Shown here: in pieces, positions 40,192 to 46,517 of the stretch
Layout of the letters: each line of letters begins with the position of its first letter
Numbering within the stretch: position 1 is the first letter of the stretch
NCBI GenBank assembly: GCA_021325095.1
Contig: JAJPHV010000022.1
Location: 1 to 64,000 of the forward strand
From: Chloroflexota bacterium
Lineage (GTDB): Bacteria; Chloroflexota; Anaerolineae; Aggregatilineales; UBA2796
DNA length: 64,000 nucleotides
Reading direction: 5' to 3'
Translations under genes and position numbers: made by a program
Notes under the pieces: model-generated
Seen by the model: the letters and a program-made list of their open reading frames with translations, nothing else
Database searches by the model: none
Told to the model about the DNA's origin: nothing

Positions 40192-40220
40192 AGTCTAACC
40201 TGCTTCGCATCGTGTGTCAA
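40192..40220 (-). promoter_or_regulatory. Recombinase promoter
   Basis: On the minus strand TTGACA (40220-40215), 17 bp, TAGACT (40197-40192). The -35 is the right half of a perfect palindrome GTGTCAACGTTGACAC (40214-40229), so a repressor there would block RNA polymerase. Predicted leader of about 125 nt. Confidence 0.7.
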
Positions 40221-40248
40221 CGTTGACACCTGATAACGGTTATCAGGT
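40214..40248. promoter_or_regulatory. Two abutting operator palindromes (O1 and a GTGTCAAC palindrome)
   Basis: GTGTCAACGTTGACAC (40214-40229) overlaps the -35; next to it a 10-1-10 palindrome (40228-40248) with core CTGATAACGGTTATCAG. The same 17-bp core recurs at 41158-41174 and, with changes, at 44626-44646, so it is the binding site of an element regulator. Confidence 0.7.
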
Positions 40249-40258
40249 CGGTTTCCAG

Positions 40259-40909
40259 TCATGCCATGCCGGGCCCTTTCTCGAAGGCGTACCTGGCCCG
40301 CAATTCCTCATAGGTGATTTCGCGGCCACACGGAACCATTGCGGCCCGGCGCGTGCCTGGCTCAATCCCCGGCACTTTGAAGTTGCAAATCAGTGTGCCA
40401 AAGCGATCAATGTGCCAGTGTTTGTTGCCATGTCCAGCTGGGCAATTGGGGAGCCAGGTCGGATGAATGCGCTCGTTCTCATGTCCACACCCCGAGCAGT
40501 TCAGCACGAATTTACCCAGCAGCGTCTTTCTTATCGCCCAAGTCGTGCTGCCGCAGTTCTTACACGGTGAAACTCTCTGTCTGGCGATCCGCTCGGCTTG
40601 CTCCACCTTAGATCGCTCGTTCCGGTCTTCCCACTCGCGCCTGGCCCGCTCGCGTTCCTGACGCTCATTTTCGGTGGCCAGTCCAGCTTGTAGTCGTTCC
40701 TGTTCCTGCCGTTCCAGTTCGGCCAGATAGACCTCAGCGATCCGGGCAGCTTCCGCCTTCTGCTGCATTGCTTCCATCTTCAACCGCCGACGGCGCGCCG
40801 CTTGATAGCACGCCCGGCTTTTGCTTGGGTGATATTTCGTAGTCGGCATTGCGGACATAAACCACTTCCCACATGCCTGGCACTTAACCCGGTAACGTTT
40901 TCTCCGCAT
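40259..40909 (-). CDS. Zinc-ribbon coiled-coil protein of the element
   Basis: 216 residues. N-terminal CQACGKWF finger, a charged coiled coil of about 90 residues (Glu, Arg, Gln rich), then Cys-rich motifs CKNCGSTTW and CSGCGHE and a further Cys/His segment (NCPAGHGNKHWHI). Nucleic-acid binding is likely but no named family is recognised. I chose ATG 40909, which follows a G-rich ribosome site; the frame is open to a GTG at 41035, but that would place a terminator hairpin in the coding region. Confidence 0.65.
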   Translation of the reverse strand: MRRKRYRVKCQACGKWFMSAMPTTKYHPSKSRACYQAARRRRLKMEAMQQKAEAARIAEVYLAELERQEQERLQAGLATENERQERERARREWEDRNERSKVEQAERIARQRVSPCKNCGSTTWAIRKTLLGKFVLNCSGCGHENERIHPTWLPNCPAGHGNKHWHIDRFGTLICNFKVPGIEPGTRRAAMVPCGREITYEELRARYAFEKGPGMA

Positions 40910-40973
40910 ACCCCCCATATATACCCCCATCCCCACCGATTTTGTGCAGAGACATAACACGAGAGATAACATG

Positions 40974-41026
40974 CAAGATGAAAACAGAACAAAGCACACC
41001 GAGACGGCACAACCACCGTCTCGGTG
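40974..41026 (-). terminator. Rho-independent terminator after the 31-residue gene
   Basis: CACCGAGACGG and CCGTCTCGGTG form a perfect 11-bp stem with an 8-nt loop (40997-41026), followed on the minus strand by a T-rich stretch (TGCTTTGTTCTGTTTTC). It lies directly after the stop of the small basic gene. Confidence 0.75.
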
Positions 41027-41031
41027 CGTGC

Positions 41032-41127
41032 TCACTTCTGACGCCGATACGAGCGCTTAGGCCCAGGCTTGCGGCGCTCGCGGCCCAGGCGGATTGAATA
41101 ACCCCGGTTCACACGCTTCCTGCCCAT
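41032..41127 (-). CDS. 31-residue highly basic protein
   Basis: ATG 41127 follows AAGGAGGTGAGG, the best ribosome site in the element, and the reading frame ends at TGA 41032. The product has 14 Arg/Lys in 31 residues, with GRKRVNRGYSIRLGRERRK at its start. It has its own operator-like palindrome upstream and a terminator right behind, so it appears to be a real gene. A DNA- or RNA-binding peptide is possible; function unknown. Confidence 0.65.
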   Translation of the reverse strand: MGRKRVNRGYSIRLGRERRKPGPKRSYRRQK

Positions 41128-41155
41128 TGGCCTCACCTCCTTCATCCGAAGATTC

Positions 41156-41176
41156 GACTGATAACGGTTATCAGTC
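41156..41176. promoter_or_regulatory. Operator palindrome O2
   Basis: A perfect 10-1-10 palindrome with core CTGATAACGGTTATCAG, identical over 17 bp to O1. It lies 29 bp upstream of the 31-residue gene. Confidence 0.7.
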
Positions 41177-41179
41177 ATT

Positions 41180-41280
41180 GGCGCTCCGGGCGGCCCAGCG
41201 CTCCGTCGCGGCCCAGGCGCTCCGGGCGGCCCAGCGCTCCGTCGCGGCCCAGCGCTCCGGGCGGCCCAGGCGCTCCGCCG
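41180..41280. repeat. GC-rich 36-bp tandem repeat
   Basis: Two identical 36-bp units (41180-41215, 41216-41251) and a partial third, each made of two similar halves of the type GCGCTCCGGGCGGCCCAG. The unit is a multiple of three, so both strands stay open, but I see no convincing gene there. It lies between the small zinc-protein gene and O2. Confidence 0.75.
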
Positions 41281-41309
41281 CGACGAGAATGCCCCAACTT
41301 GGGCAGTGG

Positions 41310-41621
41310 CTACCGACGCGGGTCACAGGGTCTGGCTCCGCTGTCCGTCCAACCACACCGACTGCACCAATACCTGCACTGTTCACCACCCTGAATATGT
41401 GGAGCATCGCCCGGCAGTCGATACGAGTACAGACCAGCCCGATGGCACACGTCACAGCGGCCCTCGTAGCGGATGTCAATCGCCTTCGGTTGCCAGGTCC
41501 GTAATCGGAACACGTTGATAGCTGCACGGGTGGGTGTTTCTGGTGGGTCATACTGTATGACCGCCTTCGGCTGCTGGCTCAGTGGTCGGACTTCTCGCTT
41601 GTGTTTCTTTGCTTGGCTCAT
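41310..41621 (-). CDS. Small zinc-binding protein of the element
   Basis: 103 residues. A basic N-terminus (AKKHKREVRPL) and a C-terminal treble-clef-like motif (CDVCHRAGLYSYRL ... CRYWCSRCGW). Such small Cys-rich proteins are common in phages and plasmids. GAGGTAGC precedes the ATG. It lies just after the iteron cluster in transcription order. Confidence 0.65.
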   Translation of the reverse strand: MSQAKKHKREVRPLSQQPKAVIQYDPPETPTRAAINVFRLRTWQPKAIDIRYEGRCDVCHRAGLYSYRLPGDAPHIQGGEQCRYWCSRCGWTDSGARPCDPRR

Positions 41622-41633
41622 GCTACCTCTAGG

Positions 41634-41854
41634 GACTCAATGACTCGTGCTGTTCTGGAAAGTGTGAGTCATGCGATCTCGGCCACAGCAAATAGAAAAC
41701 CAGGGCGATGACTCACATGACTCACATGACTCACACTTTTTTTAATAACTCCGGCCTTTCCCCCCTTCGAGTCATTGAGTCATGTGAGTCATCGGTCAGA
41801 AAAACCGCAGGGGAGTGCGGTTTGTGGGACGACTCAATGACTCACATGACTCAC
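41634..41854. repeat. TGACTCA iteron cluster, candidate replication origin
   Basis: About eleven copies of the heptamer TGACTCA or close variants in 220 bp: three tandem 9-mers ATGACTCAC (41708-41734), three inverted copies (41769-41792), two more 9-mers (41837-41854), and single copies at 41634, 41641 and 41664. Blocks at 41708 and 41837 each run into a T-rich AATAAC stretch, showing a duplicated module. It abuts the 3' end of the helicase gene, whose stop lies in the last repeat. Iterons beside an AT-rich stretch and a replication gene are the usual form of a plasmid origin. Confidence 0.7.
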
Positions 41855-43251
41855 ACTTTCTTTTCAATAACCCCGGTGTCTGCCGTGACCGCCAGGTAAG
41901 GCCCTCGCCTTTCCTCCTGCTTGACGTGGCCCAAACCCATCAAGTCACTCAATACTCTCCCCACCTGACCGTTACTCATGTCCGCCTGGTCAGCGATTTC
42001 CGCGCGAGTCAACCCGTATTGGTTGGCTGGCATTTTCAGCAGGTCAAGTACAATTCGTTGCGACCTGGTTAGCGGATCATTCTTGGTCTGCACGACTTTC
42101 TCGGATGGCAGAACTACCCGTGAGTCATGCTGGTCATCGACTTGAACTTTGACCAGCCGTAGGTAGCGAGTCTCAAAAGGCGCAACATCCTTCGTTTTCT
42201 GACACTCGAAGATGATGCTCTCGTCTTCGCCCGTAATACGGGCGATCACGTCACAGGCTGCGCGTAAGCTGGAATTTCCACGTTCAACCTTGCCGCCTTT
42301 ATTGGTGTGATGAACAAGCAGGGCCGCACAGTCGAAAGCCTTCTGCATGTCCTTTGTACCCTTGACGAACAAGCCCATGTCCCGCGTGTCATTCTCGTTG
42401 CCCGGCAGCATGCAGTGCGCTACGGTATCAACAATGATCAGGGCGGGCTTGAGCGGCGCGACGACTTTCATGAAAGCCTCACGTTCCTTGTCGTCAATCA
42501 GGCTGACGATGTTAGCGAAGAAGTACAGTTTAAGGTCTTTGGCGTCTACTTGGTGATGTTTTCGCCAAGCCTGGCTTCTCAGTCTAAGGCCATATTCGCC
42601 CTCGGCAGCGATGTAAACTACGGGTACGGCCTGTGCCAGATCGTGAGCCAAGTCGAGAGCCAAAAAAGATTTGCCCACCCCGGATGGGCCGTAGTACATC
42701 ACCAGCCCTTTTGATGGGATTATTCCCGGCTTGAGCCAGGTCACTTCGGGCAAGCTATCCAGTTCGCCGACGTGCAACAGATACTGACGCAGCTGCTCCG
42801 GGCCATCGTCGGGCGTGTCTAGCATTGATTTAGCTAACTGCACTAGCTCCTTGATTTTCTCCTTGTCGCCTGTGACCGCGCCTTGTGCGAGTCCGGATGC
42901 GATGCTCAACATGCGCCTTCGTCGGGAATCTGATTCGACGATTCGGGCATAGGTCACAGCGTGGATGTACGTCGGAGTAATATTCATTAGGTAGGCAATG
43001 TAGGCCGTGCCGCCCACCGTTTCAAGTTGGCCGCGTGCCCTCAGTTCATCGGTAACTGTGAGATTGTCAACGGCTTCCTTGCGGCGATGCAGATTGAGAA
43101 TCGCCTCGAATATCCAGCCGTTCTTGACGATGAAAAAGTCTGATGGCTTGAGCCAGGTCAATTCGTCCAGAACATGGCTGCCGCCGATAAGCGCGCTACC
43201 CAGAACGGCTTCCTCGGCTTCTACATTGTGTGGCGCGAGTGTATCGTTCAT
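41851..43251 (-). CDS. Chimeric replicative helicase: DnaB N-terminal domain, RecA-like ATPase, winged helix
   Basis: 466 residues. Residues 1-110 match the DnaB N-terminal domain (PHNVEAEEAVLGSALI, DFFIVKNGWIFEAI, ITPTYIHAVTYARIV). The ATPase (about 160-370) is not DnaB-like but of the AAA_25/RepA type: Walker A YYGPSGVGKSFLAL (Lys194), Walker B ALIIVDTVAH (Asp275), VHHTNKGG. A winged helix (about 410-455, LTRAEIADQADMSNGQVGRV) ends it. It probably loads or unwinds at the adjacent iterons. Its ATG overlaps the stop of a 20-codon gene (ATGA). Confidence 0.85.
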   Translation of the reverse strand: MNDTLAPHNVEAEEAVLGSALIGGSHVLDELTWLKPSDFFIVKNGWIFEAILNLHRRKEAVDNLTVTDELRARGQLETVGGTAYIAYLMNITPTYIHAVTYARIVESDSRRRRMLSIASGLAQGAVTGDKEKIKELVQLAKSMLDTPDDGPEQLRQYLLHVGELDSLPEVTWLKPGIIPSKGLVMYYGPSGVGKSFLALDLAHDLAQAVPVVYIAAEGEYGLRLRSQAWRKHHQVDAKDLKLYFFANIVSLIDDKEREAFMKVVAPLKPALIIVDTVAHCMLPGNENDTRDMGLFVKGTKDMQKAFDCAALLVHHTNKGGKVERGNSSLRAACDVIARITGEDESIIFECQKTKDVAPFETRYLRLVKVQVDDQHDSRVVLPSEKVVQTKNDPLTRSQRIVLDLLKMPANQYGLTRAEIADQADMSNGQVGRVLSDLMGLGHVKQEERRGPYLAVTADTGVIEKKV

Positions 43252-43310
43252 ACGCGGCCCTCCCCGCTATCGTCAGGTTTGGGCGTGTAACTTATGGTAA
43301 AATGAGACAT
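43248..43310 (-). CDS. 20-codon gene coupled to the helicase
   Basis: ATG 43310 follows GAGGATC and the frame ends in ATGA with the helicase start. Such a short coupled gene may only deliver ribosomes to the helicase start. No family. Confidence 0.45.
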   Translation of the reverse strand: MSHFTISYTPKPDDSGEGRV

Positions 43311-43455
43311 GTCAGATCCTCTTTTTCTGTCTATTGACGCCTGATGATTCCCCACACCGGGCGTCTCGCTTCGTTTGCAGGACACGATCTGCGCCCTGGT
43401 AAGCAGTCCCGCCCAGTCGGAGCCGGACTGCCAGCCAGGAAGCAGATGGGCTGCG

Positions 43456-43623
43456 TCATACCGCATTGTCCCCCTGGCACTCGCGTTGTTGGCGTTCGTG
43501 GTAGCGTCTCAGTGCCAGGGCGTAGATTTTCGCCAGGCGGCTGTTGAAGTCGGGCGGCAGCGGCAGCGGCTCGATGCGTACTTGAGGTTGCTTTTTGATT
43601 GATCGGGGAGTAAGATTTGTCAC
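43456..43623 (-). CDS. Small element protein
   Basis: 55 residues from GTG 43623 (upstream GGAGG); the frame is open further to TTG 43677. A basic N-terminal part leads to PLPPDFNSRLAKIYALALRR, a helix of the kind seen in small phage proteins. Start and function uncertain. Confidence 0.45.
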   Translation of the reverse strand: MTNLTPRSIKKQPQVRIEPLPLPPDFNSRLAKIYALALRRYHERQQRECQGDNAV

Positions 43624-43784
43624 AGCTTTCGTTGCGCCTCCAACGCAATGAGAGTAATCCGCCCGAAACGCTCCCAACGTCTTGGTGCGGGTGAGCGCCC
43701 CTAATATCCCCTATCGCGGGCGGCTGATGTCACCAGCCGCATTCGCGTTTACGGGCTACTCTGTGGGGTGCTCCTGATCCAAAA

Positions 43785-43850
43785 GAACCGCCCAACGGCT
43801 TTATTCCCTTCGGATTTGCATCCGAGGTTGGAAAAGTCGTTGGGCGGTTC
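43785..43850. repeat. Long inverted repeat with inner stem
   Basis: GAACCGCCCAACG (43785-43797) and CGTTGGGCGGTTC (43838-43850) are a perfect 13-bp pair; within the loop CGGAT (43811-43815) pairs with ATCCG (43820-43824). It fills the gap of about 320 bp between small genes of the element. It could be a terminator, a single-strand origin or a structured RNA. Confidence 0.65.
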
Positions 43851-43944
43851 GCGTTTAGCTAACTGTACCGGCCCGCTATAAGCGACGGCCAGGAGGACTG
43901 TGATTTTGACATGGAATGGATATTCGTGCAAATTTTGCTACGGC

Positions 43945-44205
43945 CTACTCAAAGAGCACTTGCAGGCCCTCCGGCCCGAAAATTTGAGAAGTATCTACCC
44001 GATCCAACTTCTGCTGGACGTACCACAACTCATCGCGCAGGCGGTTCAGCTCGCGCATCAGGCCCATAAACCGCTGCTGGCTGCCGTCCGAGAAATCGGC
44101 TGCCATTGCATGCAGTGCCAGCAGCTTGCGGGCGTACTTTTCTCTCAGTTCACGTTGCTCGTTCAATAACCGGGTCACTTCAATGTCTGTGTGTGTGTTG
44201 TTCAT
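43945..44205 (-). CDS. Small coiled-coil protein of the element
   Basis: 86 residues, nearly all helix (RLLNEQRELREKYARKLLAL, LMRELNRLRDELWYVQQKLD). CGAGGTGAACC precedes the ATG. It starts 3 bp after the stop of the zinc-finger gene, so the two form an operon. No family. Confidence 0.6.
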   Translation of the reverse strand: MNNTHTDIEVTRLLNEQRELREKYARKLLALHAMAADFSDGSQQRFMGLMRELNRLRDELWYVQQKLDRVDTSQIFGPEGLQVLFE

Positions 44206-44208
44206 GGT

Positions 44209-44598
44209 TCACCTCGCTGCGGTGTCTCCAAAGTACAGTTCACAGCCCATCGCTTCCAGGTGGCGAATCACTCGGCGAGCAACGTCAGCCCGACGCTTTG
44301 CCTCAAAGCGCTGCCTATACGCCTTCTGGCAGCAGGCGCGGCTGCAATACTTCTTGGTTGCCTGGTTGTTTGTCGCAAAAAACGAGTGCTTGCAGACCGG
44401 ACATTCACGCAGGTTCACCGTTTGATTCTTGGTGTACCACTGCTTAACAACTCGGTTTCCTTTCGGCTCATCGACGGGATGGCGCTCGCGCCAGGCTTTC
44501 CAGCGGCAGTTGGGAGAGCAATATTCAGCAGTTTTGCGGCGGGCATAAAATTTCTCTCCGCAGTGCTGGCAGAAGCGTTTGATTGATGGTGGTTTCAT
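44209..44598 (-). CDS. Double zinc-finger protein, first gene of the element
   Basis: 129 residues. Two similar treble-clef motifs: RFCQHCGEKFYARRKTAEYC and RECPVCKHSFFATN ... KKYCSRACCQKAYR. This type of finger is frequent in phage and plasmid genes near integrases. Basic; nucleic-acid binding likely. In the excised circle its ATG overlaps the recombinase stop (ATGA); in the chromosome this link is broken. Confidence 0.65.
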   Translation of the reverse strand: MKPPSIKRFCQHCGEKFYARRKTAEYCSPNCRWKAWRERHPVDEPKGNRVVKQWYTKNQTVNLRECPVCKHSFFATNNQATKKYCSRACCQKAYRQRFEAKRRADVARRVIRHLEAMGCELYFGDTAAR

Positions 44599-44624
44599 GC
44601 CGCACTCTCCTTACCCTGGCGGAG

Positions 44625-44647
44625 CACCTGGTAATCGTTACCAGGTG
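44625..44647. promoter_or_regulatory. Operator palindrome O3
   Basis: ACCTGGTAATCGTTACCAGG with flanks forms a palindrome of the same length and pattern as O1 and O2 (CTGRTAAY centre). It is 27 bp upstream of the double zinc-finger gene and, in the circle, would lie in the recombinase coding region. Confidence 0.6.
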
Positions 44648-44672
44648 AATCTTTGGAAAGCTCCGCCCTCGG

Positions 44673-44702
44673 TTGTGGTCGGTCTTTGGACAGGGTTATA
44701 AT
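44673..44702 (+). promoter_or_regulatory. Outward promoter at the right end of the element
   Basis: TTGTGG (44673-44678), 18 bp, consensus TATAAT (44697-44702), pointing out of the element into the 3' half of the PNPOx gene. The expected transcription start is about at the ATG 44711, so the message would be almost leaderless. Confidence 0.5.
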
Positions 44703-44710
44703 CAGGCTAA

Positions 44711-45076
44711 ATGGCACGTTGCATTTACCTACAGATGACCTTCATGTTTTGTGCCTTCAATGGCCCGCCAAACATCCTGCGGCTGTATGGTACAGGGCGC
44801 ACCATCCTGCCCGACGCGCCGGAATGGGCGGACTTGCTGCCCCGGTTCCCGGCCTACCCCGGCATTCGCCAGATCATCCTGGCTGACATCACGCGCGTCT
44901 ACACCTCCTGCGGCTATGCCGTGCCCCGCATGGAATACGTCGGAGAGCGCGACACGTGGATCAGATGGGCGGAAACCAAAGGTGAAGAGGCGCTGGTCAC
45001 GTACCGCCAGGAGAAGAACTCGTACAGCATTGATGCACTGCCGACTCCGTTGGCAGCACGCAGCGCCGATCAGTAA
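44711..45076 (+). pseudogene. Pyridoxamine 5'-phosphate oxidase-family gene, 3' half
   Basis: From 44741 the frame encodes the missing 111 residues of the split gene: MFCAFNGPPNILRLYGTGR, QIILADITRVYTSCGYAVP, MEYVGERDTWIRWAETKGEE. The first 10 codons (44711-44740) come from the element and supply a new ATG, so a 121-residue truncated protein could be made. It lacks the first flavin-binding strands and is unlikely to work alone. Confidence 0.85.
44735..44743. other. attR core region
   Basis: ATGACCTTC, matching attL ATAACTTTG at the AT, AC and TT pairs and in the same codon phase. Joining left host sequence to right host sequence across these positions restores an uninterrupted PNPOx reading frame. 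Confidence 0.75.
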
Positions 45077-45213
45077 ACCAGGGGCACACCTCTGGTGCTG
45101 TACCGCAGCCCGGACAGCAAAAAGAGGTGTGCCGTTTAAGGTCAGGTCATCGCCCAGCTAACAGAAAATGCGATTATAATGAGGCTGTACGTACATCCGT
45201 CGGAAAGGACATC

Positions 45214-45609
45214 ATGCCCTACAACATCCTGGTCGTCGATGACGACAAAAACACCGCTGTATACCTTGCCGACCTGCTCCGGTTGCTTGGGCACAACGTC
45301 AGCGTGGCCTTCGGTCCACGGGGCGCCCTCTACAAGCTCAACAATGGTATGCCCGATATGCTCTTCCTGGACGTAAACATGCCCGGCGTGGATGGGCTGG
45401 AGATCTGCCGGTTTTTGCGACGTGACCCGGCAACAGCCAACGTACCGGTTATCATTGTGTCCGCTAACGACGAAAAAGCCCACCAGGACGCGGCTTTTCT
45501 GGCGGGGGCCAACTACTATATTGTCAAGCCCGCCATGCTCGATGATCTGGAGAAAGCCATTGCCGAGGTGATGGCCCCTGCAACGCCCTCTGAAAGATCG
45601 CTGGGCTGA
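45214..45609 (+). CDS. Single-domain response regulator (receiver)
   Basis: 131 residues. VDDDKNTAVYLADLLRLLG has the acidic pair, LFLDVNMPGVDG the phosphoacceptor Asp, IIVSAND the Thr/Ser switch residue and IVKPA the Lys. No output domain: it acts by protein contact, like CheY or Spo0F. Start follows GGAAAGGA; TATAAT at 45175-45180 is a good -10. No kinase adjoins; kinases at 57-64 kb are possible partners. Confidence 0.9.
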   Translation: MPYNILVVDDDKNTAVYLADLLRLLGHNVSVAFGPRGALYKLNNGMPDMLFLDVNMPGVDGLEICRFLRRDPATANVPVIIVSANDEKAHQDAAFLAGANYYIVKPAMLDDLEKAIAEVMAPATPSERSLG

Positions 45610-45752
45610 AATTTACCCTTTTCGCTTTTGTGAAATTCTCCCCCAAATTCAGCCACCGCTGTGATTTCCGGTTACACTACGCTGTATTAATTCTGGTTAG
45701 ACCTGTAAAACTCTGGAACTTTCAAAAAATCAACCCGCAGCGCTGGAGTCCA

Positions 45753-46517
45753 ATGATGCTAACCATGCTGCTTGAACAGCTCAAAAGCCCCTTGCCCGAA
45801 CTGCGCATCCAGGCGCTGTGCGCATTGACCATGCTTGAAGAGACCGGTGTCCTGGAAAGGCTCGCCTACCTGAGGAGCGGGGAGACACACCCCGAAGTCC
45901 GCGAGGCAATCGCCTGGGCGGAGACGCAAATCCGGCAGGCGCAGGCGCGTGGCTACCGGACAGAGACGGCGATGGCTCAGGCGTTTCGTTCCGGCCTGTA
46001 CACAGACACTACCGAACAGCAGCGCCTTCTGGCTCAGGTGGGTGGCGAGACAGGCCGGCCTGACAGCCGATCAGTCCCGGCCAGCATACTCCGCGCTTTA
46101 CGGATGGGCTTCTTCGGCACAGCGCGTGGCACGGCGGCCAGCCGGCGAATCATTAGCAAGGGAGGTGCCCTTCCACCGCGCCCGACGGCCAGCGACGTCA
46201 GCCATTGCCTGAGCCGCCTGAATGACCCTGACCCCGCCGCAAGAGCCGTGACCATTGTTCAACTGCAAGCTCTCAATAACCCGGCGGCGCTGGGGGCGCT
46301 GGCGCAGCAGTTCGTCAATGATCCCGATCCGGGCGTGCGCTGCCTCGCGCAGCACGCGGGCAAACTGATCTATTTCAGCGCGCTTTACTGGGAAGAACGC
46401 GACGCTAAAGAAGCAGCAAGGCGTCGGCGACAGGCTGCCCAGAACGAGGTCGAACTGGCTGAAGCGCAGCGCGTGTCACCAGTGACGGCGCGCACTGCTA
46501 CATCAGACTCTCGGTAG
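45753..46517 (+). CDS. HEAT-repeat-like protein
   Basis: 254 residues. Helical pairs at both ends fit HEAT repeats: LKSPLPELRIQALCALTMLEE and LNDPDPAARAVTIVQLQALN, FVNDPDPGVRCLAQHAGKLI. The middle is basic and less ordered. HEAT proteins are scaffolds. ATG 45753 has GGAG upstream; the frame is open to 45630. Its end overlaps the convergent translin gene by 20 bp. Confidence 0.65.
   Translation: MMLTMLLEQLKSPLPELRIQALCALTMLEETGVLERLAYLRSGETHPEVREAIAWAETQIRQAQARGYRTETAMAQAFRSGLYTDTTEQQRLLAQVGGETGRPDSRSVPASILRALRMGFFGTARGTAASRRIISKGGALPPRPTASDVSHCLSRLNDPDPAARAVTIVQLQALNNPAALGALAQQFVNDPDPGVRCLAQHAGKLIYFSALYWEERDAKEAARRRRQAAQNEVELAEAQRVSPVTARTATSDSR

Larger units (their letters stand above)
38441..44740 (-). 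mobile_element. 6.3-kb integrated element with serine recombinase and iteron/helicase module
   Basis: The segment between the two halves of the PNPOx gene is 6300 bp. All its genes are on the minus strand: recombinase, a zinc-ribbon coiled-coil protein, a 31-residue basic protein, a small zinc protein, a chimeric helicase, three tiny genes and a double zinc-finger protein. There are no capsid, terminase, conjugation or resistance genes. The helicase and iterons suggest replication as a circle; the recombinase explains integration. It could be a cryptic plasmid-like element or phage satellite. Integrity looks good: no frameshift is evident. Confidence 0.85.

Noticed and set aside
40065-40262. 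65-codon frame in the recombinase leader
   Set aside because: It runs through palindromes, promoter and interleaved repeats, has no ribosome site and no similarity I can see.
40910-41035. Extension of the zinc-ribbon coiled-coil gene to GTG 41035 with an apparent membrane helix
   Set aside because: The GTGA overlap with the 31-codon gene is tempting, but the extension would contain a strong terminator hairpin with its T-rich tail, and the added residues are Cys/Leu-rich without a ribosome site.
41634-41854. CRISPR array
   Set aside because: Repeats are 7-9 bp, occur in both orientations and lack regular spacers; this fits iterons.
43749-43931. 60-codon frame over the 13-bp inverted repeat
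   Set aside because: No ribosome site, and the region is explained by the structured repeat.
38435-44743. Integration into a tRNA gene
   Set aside because: No tRNA-like sequence lies at either end; the target is a protein gene.
44711-45076. Independent small gene
   Set aside because: From codon 11 it continues the PNPOx family exactly where the 5' half at 38213 stops; it is the split 3' half.
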